A stretch of DNA of 50,389 bases, taken from contig CAUJJL010000114.1 in assembly GCA_963205455.1 (NCBI GenBank), forward strand, positions 1-50,389, read 5' to 3'. Source of the DNA: Verrucomicrobiota bacterium (GTDB lineage Bacteria; Verrucomicrobiota; Verrucomicrobiia; Opitutales; Opitutaceae). The notes under the pieces are model-generated. The model was not told the DNA's origin, did not search any database, and saw only the letters and a program-made list of their open reading frames with translations. Positions 8,484 to 18,146 of this stretch are shown here, one piece after another (the stretch's first letter is position 1; each line of letters begins with the position of its first letter). The translations under genes were made by a program, and so were the position numbers.

Positions 8484-11400
8484 ATGATTCTCCGTTCCGC
8501 CCCCGGTGTGCTCTCAAGGTTCTCCCTCCTCGCGTGGATTGTCGGCGGTTGCATGACCGCAGGCGCTTCTCAAGGCGCAGACAAGCGGCCCTTGTCCTTC
8601 AATCGGGACGTGCGGCCCATCCTCTCGGAAAACTGCTTCGCGTGCCACGGTCCGGACAAGGCAGCCCGCAAGGCCAAGCTCCGCCTCGACCTTCGGGATG
8701 TGGCGCTCGAAAAAGGCGCATTTGAGCCCGGGCAGCCGGACATCAGCGATGCCATCATGCGAATTTTTTCCACCGATCCGGAGGAGATCATGCCTCCGCC
8801 GGATTCCAACCACAGCCTCACGGCTGCCCAAAAGGAAACGCTCAAGCAGTGGGTCGCGGAAGGAGCCGAATATGAACCTCACTGGGCATTTATCCCTCCC
8901 GTGCGCCCGGAGATTCCTCCCCATGCATCCGCCGAGAAGGATGCCAATCCCATCGACGCCTTCATCGGCGCGTCTCTGGAGCGGTCCGGACTCCCGTTCT
9001 CCCCTGAGGCTGACAAGCGCACCCTGATCCGTCGCCTCAGTTTCGATCTGACGGGACTGCCTCCACCCAGCAGCAGCGTTGAAGATTTTGTCGAAAACCC
9101 ACGCGCCGATGCCTACGCCGCGCTGGTCGAAAACTTTCTGGCATCGCGTCACTACGGCGAGCGCATGGCCATCCCATGGCTGGATCTTGTGCGCTACGCG
9201 GACACCATCGGCTTTCACAACGACGTTCTAATAAAAGTCTGGCCGTATCGCGACTACGTCATCGACGCCTTCAATCGCAATCTCTCCTTCGACCAATTCA
9301 CCCGCGAACAGCTAGCCGGCGACCTCCTGCCTGGTTCCACCATCACCCAACGCATCGCCTCCGGTTACAATCGGCTGCACCGCATCAGCGGTGAGGGCGG
9401 AATTCAGGACAAGGAATATCTCGCAAAGTACGCCGCCGATCGCGTGCGCACCACTGCCACCGCATTCATGGGCGCCACCCTTGCCTGCGCGGAATGTCAC
9501 GACCACAAGTTCGACCCGTATACCATCAAGGATTTCTATCGCTTCGAGGCGATCTTCTCCGACCTGCACGAGAAAGGGGCCTACAATCTCAGCGGTGGAT
9601 TCACACCTGAAAATCTTTCGGAGGAATTCATTTTCCAGTCGGAGAAACAGAAGCAGCAGATTCAGGAACTGGATGATGACATCAAGCGCCTGACTCGGGA
9701 GATCGCCGCTCTCACCGATACCCAGCTTGAGTCAGGACGCACCGAGTGGGAACGTGAGACGCTCGCAAAGGTCAAGTCCGGCGTCCTCGAGTGGACGGAA
9801 GTGATACCCGCGTCTTTTCATTCACCCTACGGAACCACCCTCACCCTCGAGGACGATCATTCCGTCTTCGCGAGCGGAATCAATCCGCGCAGTGATACCT
9901 ATGTCGTGGTGATTCCGGTGCCCCAGCCCTCGATCGCGTCCATCAAGATCGAATCGGTTTCTGACCTGCGGCTTCCCGGCGACAGTTATTCCCGTTCGGG
10001 GTCGGCCTTTTTCCTCTCGGAAATTGAAGTTGCCGAAACTGCCTCAGACGGTTCACCCGGGAGACGCTTGAAGCTCGCGAATGCGAGAATCAACAGTTCC
10101 GCACAATCCGGATATCCCGCCTCGGCCGCGATCGACGGTGATCCGGACACGGCACTCTCGTTTGTTCGCAAGGCTCGGGGAGCCGTCGCCTTCGACCTTG
10201 AGGAACCCTGGAGCGGCGGCCCCGGACGATCGCTCACGATCATCCTGCGGCATTCACACCAGCATCCCTTCCAGAACCTCGGCCGTTTCCGGTTCGCAGT
10301 TCACGCCCTACCGGGAGTCGACGCCTCGCCCGACGGACTGCCTGCCACTGTCCTCCGTGCTCTGAAAGTGCCGATCGCCCAGCGCAAGCCGGAACATAGC
10401 AAGGAACTCGAGAAGTACTATCGCTCCATCGCCCCCGAACTGGCGACGCAACATGCGGCGCTTCTCAGAACAAAGTCGGCACGCGAGCACCTCGCGTTGG
10501 AAATCCCCACAATGCCCGTTTCGAAAAGCGTCGACCGTCGCCCCATCCGCGTACTTCCGCGCGGAAACTGGATGGATGACAGCGGGGAAATCGTCGAGCC
10601 GGGCGTGCCCGGGTTCATGCGCCAGATCAAGCACGCCGACGGAAGTCCGATGACGCGCCTCGATTTCGCGGAGTGGCTGGTTGCTCCCGACAATCCGCTC
10701 ACCGCGCGCACGTTCGTGAATCGTCTCTGGCACCAGTTTTTCGGACAGGGCCTCTGCCGGACACTCGAAGACCTGGGCTCCCAGGGGGCATGGCCCTCAC
10801 ACCCCGAACTCCTCGACTGGCTCGCAGTTGAATTTCGCGAGAGCGGATGGGACGTGAAACACATGGTCAGGCTGATCGTGACGTCCCGAACCTACCGCCA
10901 GTCCTCCGTGGCATCGCAACGCGCCCAGGAGCACGACCCGCTCAACCTGCTCCTTTCCCACCAGGCGCGCTTCCGACTCGATGCCGAACTCGTGCGCGAC
11001 AACGCCCTCGCGATCAGCGGCCTGCTCGTGCCCAAGATCGGAGGTCCTAGCGTCTTTCCCTACCAGCCCGCCGGTTACTATGCGGCCCTGAATTTCCCTT
11101 CGCGCGAATACGTAGAGGATGAAGGGGAAAATCTCTATCGGCGCGGTCTCTACACCCACTGGCAGCGCACGTTCCTCAACCCCAGCCTGATGGCCTTTGA
11201 TGCGCCCGCCCGGGAGGAATGCACGGCCAATCGTATGCCGTCAAACACCCCGCTTCAGGCCCTCGTCCTGCTGAATGACCCGACCTATGTCGAAGCCGCG
11301 CGCGCACTGGCAACGAAGATGATGACTGAAGGCGGTCGGGATTCGGCGGCGCGCATAACCTGGGCCTTCGCTCGCACGCTTGCCCGACCACCCACGACCC

Positions 11401-11594
11401 GTGAACTCACGCTGCTCGAGGATTTCCATCGGAAACAGCAGGCACGGTTTCGCGACGACTCCGAAGCCTCCCGGGAACTCCTCGGCGTGGGCGCTTCCCC
11501 GATTCCCTATGGGCTGGAGAAACGTGAGCTTGCCGCATGGACCTCAGTCGCCCGGGCCTTGCTCAACCTGCACGAAACCATCACCCGCAACTAG
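8484..11594 (+). CDS. Planctomycete-type cytochrome c / DUF1549 / DUF1553 exported protein (PSD1 type)
   Basis: A 1036-residue secreted protein. The ATG at 8484 gives a signal sequence with a lipobox-like VGGC at about residue 23. Residues 30-110 form a planctomycete cytochrome c domain, with a CFACHG haem site (C51, C54, H55) in NRDVRPILSENCFACHGPDK. DUF1549 follows (about 150-360), containing the conserved second motif CAECHDHKFDP (C335, C338, H339). A coiled coil at about 385-420 and a discoidin-like region precede DUF1553, whose LTARTFVNRLWHQFFGQGL and MPSNTPLQALVLLND segments are recognisable. Such proteins are abundant in Planctomycetota and Verrucomicrobiota; the biochemical role is unproven. 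The DUF1501 partner follows 23 bases downstream. Confidence 0.9.
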   Translation: MILRSAPGVLSRFSLLAWIVGGCMTAGASQGADKRPLSFNRDVRPILSENCFACHGPDKAARKAKLRLDLRDVALEKGAFEPGQPDISDAIMRIFSTDPEEIMPPPDSNHSLTAAQKETLKQWVAEGAEYEPHWAFIPPVRPEIPPHASAEKDANPIDAFIGASLERSGLPFSPEADKRTLIRRLSFDLTGLPPPSSSVEDFVENPRADAYAALVENFLASRHYGERMAIPWLDLVRYADTIGFHNDVLIKVWPYRDYVIDAFNRNLSFDQFTREQLAGDLLPGSTITQRIASGYNRLHRISGEGGIQDKEYLAKYAADRVRTTATAFMGATLACAECHDHKFDPYTIKDFYRFEAIFSDLHEKGAYNLSGGFTPENLSEEFIFQSEKQKQQIQELDDDIKRLTREIAALTDTQLESGRTEWERETLAKVKSGVLEWTEVIPASFHSPYGTTLTLEDDHSVFASGINPRSDTYVVVIPVPQPSIASIKIESVSDLRLPGDSYSRSGSAFFLSEIEVAETASDGSPGRRLKLANARINSSAQSGYPASAAIDGDPDTALSFVRKARGAVAFDLEEPWSGGPGRSLTIILRHSHQHPFQNLGRFRFAVHALPGVDASPDGLPATVLRALKVPIAQRKPEHSKELEKYYRSIAPELATQHAALLRTKSAREHLALEIPTMPVSKSVDRRPIRVLPRGNWMDDSGEIVEPGVPGFMRQIKHADGSPMTRLDFAEWLVAPDNPLTARTFVNRLWHQFFGQGLCRTLEDLGSQGAWPSHPELLDWLAVEFRESGWDVKHMVRLIVTSRTYRQSSVASQRAQEHDPLNLLLSHQARFRLDAELVRDNALAISGLLVPKIGGPSVFPYQPAGYYAALNFPSREYVEDEGENLYRRGLYTHWQRTFLNPSLMAFDAPAREECTANRMPSNTPLQALVLLNDPTYVEAARALATKMMTEGGRDSAARITWAFARTLARPPTTRELTLLEDFHRKQQARFRDDSEASRELLGVGASPIPYGLEKRELAAWTSVARALLNLHETITRN

Positions 11595-11617
11595 TCCGGA
11601 ACTCCGCCAAGGACCCC

Positions 11618-13045
11618 ATGAATCCGCTCGAATCCCATTCACAAGCCATCACCCGCCGCACCTTCCTCGGTCGCTCCGCCACCGGCATCGGATCTCTCGC
11701 ACTCGCCAGCCTGCTCAACCCCCGGTTGCTGCGCGCCGCCGATCCCTCGGAAAAATGGCGCGGCATCATCCATCCGCTTCATCATCCGGCAAAAATCAAG
11801 AGGGTCATCTATCTCTATCAGGCAGGCGGGCCTTCGCACCTCGAGACCTTTGATTACAAGCCAAAGCTGGCGGAAATGGACGGCAAGGGCATGCCAGAGT
11901 CCTTCACCCAGGGACAGCAGATCGCCCAGCTCCAGGGCAAGGAGTTGAAATGCCACGGCCCGCAGTTTGGTTTCGAGCGCTTCGGGAAGTCAGGACAGGA
12001 AATCTGCTCGCTCTTTCCCCACATCGGAAGTGTGGCGGACGACATCTGCATCGTGCGGTCGATGTACACAGAGCAGATCAATCACGACCCCGCGCACACG
12101 TTCATGAACACGGGGTCAATCATCGCCGGGCGCCCGAGCATGGGCTCATGGCTGACCTACGGACTCGGCTCGGAGTCAGAGGATTTTCCCGGATTCGTGG
12201 TTCTCATGTCCGCCGGAAAGGGCGGACAGATGCAGCCCGTCGCCTCGCGACAGTGGCACAGCGGCTTTCTCCCAAGCCGGTTTCAAGGCGTGAAGTTCCA
12301 GTCGAAGGGCGACCCCGTGCTCTACATCAACAATCCCGCCGGAGTCACACGAAAGGACCAAGGCGGGCTCATCGATGTCGTCAATCAGCTCAATCAGGCC
12401 GAGCACGACGCGATCCAGGATCCTGAAATCCTCACGCGCATCAGCCAATACGAAATGGCCTTCCGGATGCAGGCCAGCGTCCCCGGATTGATGGACGTAT
12501 CCCAGGAGTCACCACGCGTGCTGGAGATGTACGGAGCGCGACCCGGTGACGGGAGTTTTGCATCGAACTGCCTGCTTGCCCGACGGCTGGCCGAACGGGG
12601 TGTGCGCTTCATCCAGCTCTATCACCGCGACTGGGATCATCATGACGACGTCTCGCACGTGAAATTCAAGGCGGAGGAGGTCGATCGTCCGACTGCCGCC
12701 CTGATCCGTGATCTGAAAGAGAGAGGCATGTTTGATGAAACGCTCATCATCTGGGGCGGAGAGTTTGGCCGTACGCCAATGGCCCAGGGAAAGGGACGCG
12801 ATCATCACATCAAGGGTTTCTCCATCATGCTCGCAGGCGGCGGCATCCGGGGTGGTCTCACGTACGGCGCCACGGATGAACTGGGATACAACGCCGTAGA
12901 GAACCCTGTGAGCGTGCACGATCTGCATGCAACCATGCTTCACCAGTTCGGCGTCGATCACACCCGGCTCACGTATCGCTATCAGGGCCGCAATTTCCGG
13001 CTGACGGATGTTCATGGTGTCGTGCAGAAGGATTGGCTCGCCTGA
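11618..13045 (+). CDS. DUF1501 family protein, Tat-exported, sulfatase-like fold
   Basis: A 475-residue protein starting at the ATG at 11618. A twin-arginine signal (ITRRTFLGRSATGIGSLALA) lies at about residues 11-30, so it is probably exported folded. The body carries DUF1501 hallmarks: IYLYQAGGPSHLETFDYKP, the HDPAHTFMNTGS block, and a C-terminal IIWGGEFGRTPMAQGKGRDH segment. The fold is related to alkaline phosphatase/sulfatase enzymes, and the conserved Asp/His residues suggest metal binding. It is the standard genetic partner of the DUF1549/DUF1553 cytochrome protein just upstream, and the pair is probably an operon. The substrate is unknown; roles in secreted polymer turnover have been suggested for such pairs. 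Confidence 0.9.
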   Translation: MNPLESHSQAITRRTFLGRSATGIGSLALASLLNPRLLRAADPSEKWRGIIHPLHHPAKIKRVIYLYQAGGPSHLETFDYKPKLAEMDGKGMPESFTQGQQIAQLQGKELKCHGPQFGFERFGKSGQEICSLFPHIGSVADDICIVRSMYTEQINHDPAHTFMNTGSIIAGRPSMGSWLTYGLGSESEDFPGFVVLMSAGKGGQMQPVASRQWHSGFLPSRFQGVKFQSKGDPVLYINNPAGVTRKDQGGLIDVVNQLNQAEHDAIQDPEILTRISQYEMAFRMQASVPGLMDVSQESPRVLEMYGARPGDGSFASNCLLARRLAERGVRFIQLYHRDWDHHDDVSHVKFKAEEVDRPTAALIRDLKERGMFDETLIIWGGEFGRTPMAQGKGRDHHIKGFSIMLAGGGIRGGLTYGATDELGYNAVENPVSVHDLHATMLHQFGVDHTRLTYRYQGRNFRLTDVHGVVQKDWLA

Positions 13046-13150
13046 CGGGGTGGGACGATCCGTTTGTCACCAAAACTTTTCGGGAAGGCTCTTGTTGGAG
13101 CATTGAGGAATCCCGTCGATTCGCTCCGCAGACCCTGCTACGCACTGACC

Positions 13151-15442
13151 ATGCACCGTGCATCGGTTTCCGCCATCGCCGCAATACTAGTCGCCGTTGT
13201 CATGGCGATCACAGCCGTGCTCGTCGGCACCGGAAATTTTCTTTCCCCCGCTGCCGGTTCAATAGTCCACACGGACAAAGTTGGCACCGAGGACTTTGGT
13301 CTCAGCGACACATCAAGCCCCGCTCAAACGGCATCCGATCCAAAATTCAAGGGCGCGGTCTTTCTCGATGCGGGCGACAGGTCCGTGTGGTTTGGTACCT
13401 ATGTCGGGGGCGACGCCTATACCGGAACGGTGACGAGCACACCCTTCCTCTTGTCCGGACCGGAGATTCAAATTCCCATCATCGGATATCCCGCTTCCAC
13501 CAGAAATTCACTCGCGCTGGAGATCCTCGATCCCAGGGGCGCTGTCGTCGATTCGATCGTTTTCCGGTCGGGGAATCCCCGGGAAAGAGTCGCTCTCTGG
13601 AGTATCAGCGTAAAGGCATGGACCGGCCTCAGCGCACGACTCCAGTTGACTGATGGTTTGAATGGCATGCAGGGCTGGCTCGGTGTGGGTCGCCCCCTCG
13701 GCGATTCCCGATGGCTTGCAAACGTCCCCACAAACTATGCACGCATGATGACCGCAGTCCTTGCGATCGCAGGCCTGCTTTTCATCCCAGGCGCTGCTTT
13801 GCGCACGTGGTCGAGCCGCTTTCCGACAAACATCGCGCTGCTCCCCGTCCCGGGATTGATCATGCTTGCGGGGTTCGGACTGCTGATCGCGACCGGTGTA
13901 ATTCCAGGTTCAGTTCCCGGGTTATCAATCACCCTTCTCGCTGTATTTGCCCTCACAAGTGCGGCTCTGGGCGTATCTTGGTGGCGGCGAGGTTTGCCCT
14001 TCGAGTCCACGGATTGCTCCACTTTCCTAATCTACGCTACTGTCTGCACGGCCTCGCTCGCCTATGCGTGCCTGCCCTTGTCAGGTCCCCAGAGGGACTC
14101 CCCTCCGTGGAACCCATCGATTGAAATTACTTCAACACAACGGGAAACGCCTCTGCCCTTCCTCACAGCAAGCCGGCTCCTGAGCCGCAAGGATGCGAAA
14201 TCACCGCGCGCCAAGGCCCCCGAGCTTCGCGAGTCATTCGTTCCACTTTGCATCGTCTCGATCCTGGCAGTCTTCCAGGTCGAACCCATTCTCCCAACCA
14301 CCCACTCGATCACCGCGTGGCCGATGGATTCGGGAGGATATTTCCTCGGACGCATTTTCGGGATTTTCACCCAGGCATTCGTGATTATTGCCGGCGCATG
14401 CCTGGCGAAGATGTTGCTGCCCGGCGCCTGGCGCCGCTCCCTGACCTGGCTGGCGGTGGCGCCTGTCGTTCTGCTCAATCTCGACTTTCCCAAGCCGCTT
14501 CTGCTGACTGCCTTTTTCAGTACTCTCGCAGTCATTTCGATTCTCGAGAATCGCTCCGCCATCCTCACGGGAATCGCCTGCGCCCTCGCAGTCATCACGC
14601 ATCCGACGGCAGCCATCATGGTTCCGTTGGTTTCGGGTCTGCTGCTTTCCATCACAGCGATTTCCCACGTTGAAGGAGCCAGACCGAACCTGCGCGGCGC
14701 CTGCCGTCGTGGTCTCCTGTTCCTCGCCGCGCTCCTGCCCATAGTTGCCCTGTGGATGCATTTCAGCCTTCGAGGAAATGGCATGGATCACGTCGTTCGC
14801 ACGATCGCCGGGGATGGTCATGGATTGGATCGTGCCAGCGATCTCGGTTCCTGGCTCATGGCGCGTGTCTCCAACGTGTGGTACACCCTCATGCCCACGG
14901 CCTTGTTCTTTTCTCCTCCTCCCGAGTTGGCCGCAGACTCCTTGTTGTCCGCTTCGTTGCGCTGGATTGATGGGTATGCGGGTTCCCTGGCCGGCAGCGT
15001 TGGTTATGGCGCGTTTCTGTTCTGCGTCATGGCTGCTGCTGAACCAGTCGTGGAGATTCGGCGACGCCTCTTGAAATGGCTGATCTGGGGAACGCTTGGC
15101 CTGATGCTCATTGTCTGGGGAGCCAGTGCCGGCGGACTGGGGCGGCACGGCCTCGAATCGCTCTCGATCCTGATGCTCGTTGTCACCGCCTGCGCATCCG
15201 GATTGAACGATCGCGCCTGGAGGTGGCTCATTTTCGCCACGACCGCGGAAGCGCTTTCGATCCGTGCATTCGGGATCTTGGCATCGCAGTCGCTCGGGCT
15301 CAGCGCCACGTCGCCTCAGACCATCATCCTTTCATCGATAGCCATCTTCGGCACAATCATTCCGGTCATCTGGTACCTGCGCACTGAGCCCGTCCATGGG
15401 TCGTCCGTGCCCAACACCCCTTCCACACCAGCGAGTGCCTAA
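13151..15442 (+). CDS. Polytopic membrane protein, GT-C-like topology, function unknown
   Basis: About 763 residues from the ATG at 13151; a TTG at 13064 would add 29. After one N-terminal membrane helix, a roughly 180-residue beta-rich extracytoplasmic domain is predicted. At least ten hydrophobic helices follow from residue 198. The layout of alternating helices and short basic loops resembles GT-C glycosyltransferases and O-antigen ligase-like proteins, but I see no diagnostic catalytic motif. Around residues 343-368 (14180-14255) a hydrophilic stretch LLSRKDAKSPRAKAPELRES interrupts the membrane region and looks like translated repeat DNA. It lies 105 bases after the DUF1501 gene on the same strand. 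Confidence 0.75.
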   Translation: MHRASVSAIAAILVAVVMAITAVLVGTGNFLSPAAGSIVHTDKVGTEDFGLSDTSSPAQTASDPKFKGAVFLDAGDRSVWFGTYVGGDAYTGTVTSTPFLLSGPEIQIPIIGYPASTRNSLALEILDPRGAVVDSIVFRSGNPRERVALWSISVKAWTGLSARLQLTDGLNGMQGWLGVGRPLGDSRWLANVPTNYARMMTAVLAIAGLLFIPGAALRTWSSRFPTNIALLPVPGLIMLAGFGLLIATGVIPGSVPGLSITLLAVFALTSAALGVSWWRRGLPFESTDCSTFLIYATVCTASLAYACLPLSGPQRDSPPWNPSIEITSTQRETPLPFLTASRLLSRKDAKSPRAKAPELRESFVPLCIVSILAVFQVEPILPTTHSITAWPMDSGGYFLGRIFGIFTQAFVIIAGACLAKMLLPGAWRRSLTWLAVAPVVLLNLDFPKPLLLTAFFSTLAVISILENRSAILTGIACALAVITHPTAAIMVPLVSGLLLSITAISHVEGARPNLRGACRRGLLFLAALLPIVALWMHFSLRGNGMDHVVRTIAGDGHGLDRASDLGSWLMARVSNVWYTLMPTALFFSPPPELAADSLLSASLRWIDGYAGSLAGSVGYGAFLFCVMAAAEPVVEIRRRLLKWLIWGTLGLMLIVWGASAGGLGRHGLESLSILMLVVTACASGLNDRAWRWLIFATTAEALSIRAFGILASQSLGLSATSPQTIILSSIAIFGTIIPVIWYLRTEPVHGSSVPNTPSTPASA

Positions 15443-15485
15443 TAGTGGTAGCGCTGCGATTCTTCCGCGGGCACACCGTTTGTGG

Positions 15486-16400
15486 TCAGATTGCTTCGAC
15501 TGCGAATCGATGAGTGGGTGCGAGAAATTCATCCTGCGCGGTGACCGTCAGGATTTCGCGCGACTTGGCATCTGCCGTTCGCTTGAGCAGGCCATATACG
15601 GAGGCGCTCGCACGCGCCAGCGCATCGGCAACAGATCCGCTTTCCAGCCAGTGAACGAAAAATAGCGCAGCTATCGCATCACCGGCACCATTCACCGACA
15701 CAGGCAACCGGGGCGTGCGAACTCGAAACAGCCGTTCCCCATCAGAGGCGACAAGATCAATGCAATCCGCAGGTGTTTCATCGATGTGCAGTGAGGTTAC
15801 AAGGATCACCTTCGGTCCAAGTGCGTGCACAATCGCAATTGCCTTCCGTGTTGCTGCAAGATTCCTCGCTTCGCAGCCGGACAGATAGTCGAGTTCCCAG
15901 TGGTTCGGGGTAATGACATCCGCCGACGGCACGGCTCGTGCCTTCATGAATTCGGGAATGCCCGGGCGCACAAAGACCCCGCGTCCCACGTCTCCGATCA
16001 CGGGATCGCAGCAGTACTTCGCGCGTGAATTCGCGGCCTTCACCCTCGCGACCGAACCCAGGATGGCCTCGCCAATATCCGAGGACCCCATGTATCCCGA
16101 AAGCACGCCGTCGCAGGCGCCCAGCACTCCACGCATTTCGATGCCTTCGACGCACTCTTCAATCATGCCTCCATCGAAGACGCGCCCCTTCCACGCGCCA
16201 TATCCGGTGTGATTGGAGAACTGAACGGTATGAACCGGCCAAACCTCGTGCCCCAGGCGTTGCATTGGGAAAACCGCCGAAGCATTGCCCACATGTCCGT
16301 AGGCGACATGGGATTGGATCGAGAGGATGTTCACGCGGGAGAAATAGGAGCCCGATGTCCCGATGAAAATACCCAAAGAGCAGGTCGGTTCGTCAGGCAT
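15486..16400 (-). CDS. pdxY: Pyridoxal kinase (PdxY/PdxK type)
   Basis: Phosphorylates pyridoxal to pyridoxal 5'-phosphate in the B6 salvage pathway. The family start NILSIQSHVAYGHVGNASAV is present, with the substrate-binding S-H-V block and the following PMQRLG. ITPNHWELDYLSG is the expected mid-protein motif. VNGAGDAIAALFF near the end holds the catalytic Asp in a GAGD anion hole. The ribokinase-fold length fits (about 280-300 residues). I chose the ATG at 16400 (304 residues) because GGAGGGG lies about 12 bases upstream. A GTG at 16334 would give the usual pyridoxal-kinase N-terminus (VNILSIQ). It is convergent with the membrane-protein gene. Confidence 0.92.
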   Translation of the reverse strand: MPDEPTCSLGIFIGTSGSYFSRVNILSIQSHVAYGHVGNASAVFPMQRLGHEVWPVHTVQFSNHTGYGAWKGRVFDGGMIEECVEGIEMRGVLGACDGVLSGYMGSSDIGEAILGSVARVKAANSRAKYCCDPVIGDVGRGVFVRPGIPEFMKARAVPSADVITPNHWELDYLSGCEARNLAATRKAIAIVHALGPKVILVTSLHIDETPADCIDLVASDGERLFRVRTPRLPVSVNGAGDAIAALFFVHWLESGSVADALARASASVYGLLKRTADAKSREILTVTAQDEFLAPTHRFAVEAI

Positions 16401-16613
16401 AGCGACTGATCGCCCCTCCGGTGTGCTGAAGCGCTTGCACAACGAGCATCCCTGGAGCGATGGCACGATCAAGGGCAATGGAGTGAATGTAGGTAGATCA
16501 ACTTAGACATGCATGCTTGCGCCAGAAGCCATCTCCGGGCTCGCTTGAGCCATACGCTTGCAACCGATTCACGCTTCAGAGTTCCCGTTCATTTGCCGAA
16601 GATAACATTTGCA

Positions 16614-17141
16614 ATGGTTGAATCGCCAAATCTGCCGACCCCTGACGAGATGAGGGCCCTCTTCTGGGTGATCTTTGACACTCTTGAAGAGGAGGTTCGC
16701 AATGAGGTGCATCGTTGGTGGGCGGCCCATGGCAACGGGGCTCCTCAGATTCTGACGGATCCGGACGAGTTTGTCACGGAGGTCACCTACGTCGCCAGTG
16801 TTGGCACGACCATCCAGCTTCGCATTGACCGCCTGGCTGACCGCAAACACTCCGTGCTCCGTGCGATCTATCATGAACTGGCGCATTTCTATATCGCAGC
16901 CGTCGGCAGTCATTCACCGTCGGATTATGACAAAAGGCGGGAGGTGCACGAAAGCGGTGCGACAAAACTCACGAAAACATTCACCGATGATCTCAAGCGC
17001 TCTCCGCTGAAGCGAAAGGCGCTGCGCGGCCATCCGCTTATCGAGCGTTTCAATCGCCTGTTCGATTTTTCCCCGCTCTACATTGGGGACCGCGATTTTG
17101 CGGCACGCCTCGCGTCCGAGTGGGCAAGCGAAACGAGATAG
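16614..17141 (+). CDS. Small protein with HExxH motif, possible ImmA/IrrE-like metallopeptidase
   Basis: A 175-residue protein from the ATG at 16614; an ATG at 16509 would add 35 unlikely-looking residues. Its only recognisable feature is AIYHELAHFYIA, with HELAH at 87-91. This is a zincin metal-binding helix, and HELAH is common in ImmA/IrrE (DUF955) proteins. About 20 residues later, EVHESGATKLTKTF offers Glu113 as a possible third ligand, as in the ExxA helix of that family. No helix-turn-helix partner is encoded next to it, which differs from phage ImmA/ImmR pairs. The protein is soluble with no signal peptide. The assignment rests on a short motif. Confidence 0.6.
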   Translation: MVESPNLPTPDEMRALFWVIFDTLEEEVRNEVHRWWAAHGNGAPQILTDPDEFVTEVTYVASVGTTIQLRIDRLADRKHSVLRAIYHELAHFYIAAVGSHSPSDYDKRREVHESGATKLTKTFTDDLKRSPLKRKALRGHPLIERFNRLFDFSPLYIGDRDFAARLASEWASETR

Positions 17142-17175
17142 CGAAGGGGAGAGCAGCCACTGGCCGCCCCAATCC

Positions 17176-18015
17176 TCAGCGCCGGTTGAACAGGGCGTTG
17201 ACCGCCGCGTGGGAAAACTCGGATTGCTCCAGCAGATCCGACTCGGTGCGCGCACGAATGTCCTTCGCCAGTTTCCAGGCGTAGGGCATCGTGGCGCGCA
17301 TCATGCCGCTGCCGAAGGTCACGCGTCGCACGCCAATCCCTTCCAGTTCTGGAATCGAGGGTGCACCGTGGCCCGCCATGACGTTCACGGGGCACGCGAC
17401 GCTCCTGACAAGCCGCGAAATCGTTTCGGAATCCCGGAGGCCAATCGGGAATATCACATCTGCCCCGGCCTCACAATAGGCGCGGGCACGTTCGACCGCC
17501 TGCTTGAAACGATCCTCAGGATCGCCCGATCCGTGAAGAAAGACATCCACACGGGCGTTGATCACCAGCGGAACATCGGCAGCGGCGGCGACGTCGCGCA
17601 CGGCCCTGATGATGCCGGCTTGCTCGGCGATGCTTGAAAGCGGGCGACCAGCACCCCGTCCATCCTCAAGGTTCACCCCCACCACGCCGGCATCGATCGC
17701 CCGTCTCATCACTCCGGCGATCTCCGCCGCACTGGCCCCATATCCCGCCTCGAGATCGGCCGTCACGGGTACAGCGACCGACTGCGCGATTCGGCTAACC
17801 AACATCAGCATTTCCCCGGCGCTGATATGCTGTCCGTCGGCGTATCCAAGGACCGCGGCCACTCCACCACTCGTCGTCGCAATCGCGGGAAATCCCGCCT
17901 CCTCGAACAGCCGGGCGCTGACGCAATCCCAGGCGTTCGGAAGAACGAGAATCCTCGGACCCTGATGGAGCTTACGCAGGGTCATTGCACGGGCACGTTG
18001 TTCCTCGCGTTTCAT
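17176..18015 (-). CDS. Isocitrate lyase/PEP mutase-family enzyme
   Basis: A 279-residue TIM barrel of the isocitrate lyase/phosphoenolpyruvate mutase superfamily. Diagnostic segments are VLPNAWDCVSARLFEEAGFP, TTSGGVAAVLGYADGQ, PVTADLEAGYG (metal-binding acidic loop), VGVNLEDG, VINARVDVFL and GADVIFPIG. The isocitrate lyase signature KKCGH is absent, so it is not a classical isocitrate or methylisocitrate lyase. Members of this branch include oxaloacetate decarboxylases and C-C or C-P bond lyases; the substrate here is unknown. I chose the ATG at 18015 because residues before it look non-coding. A 33-base gap separates it from the convergent HELAH gene. Confidence 0.88.
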   Translation of the reverse strand: MKREEQRARAMTLRKLHQGPRILVLPNAWDCVSARLFEEAGFPAIATTSGGVAAVLGYADGQHISAGEMLMLVSRIAQSVAVPVTADLEAGYGASAAEIAGVMRRAIDAGVVGVNLEDGRGAGRPLSSIAEQAGIIRAVRDVAAAADVPLVINARVDVFLHGSGDPEDRFKQAVERARAYCEAGADVIFPIGLRDSETISRLVRSVACPVNVMAGHGAPSIPELEGIGVRRVTFGSGMMRATMPYAWKLAKDIRARTESDLLEQSEFSHAAVNALFNRR

Positions 18016-18146
18016 TGTCCCGGTCCCCCGGAAGAGGGATTGCCTGTTCCCTTGTGCGATAGGATGCGCAGCGTGCGCTCGGGAAAGCCTGCAATGCAGG
18101 GTGGACACGGCTTGCGTTGGCGGTGCGGATGTTTCATGGAATGGTC

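Noticed and set aside
14234..15148. Minus-strand frame of about 304 codons opposite the membrane-protein gene
   Set aside because: The plus-strand frame has clear membrane helices and continues through; the minus frame is Gln/Gly/Arg-rich without motifs.
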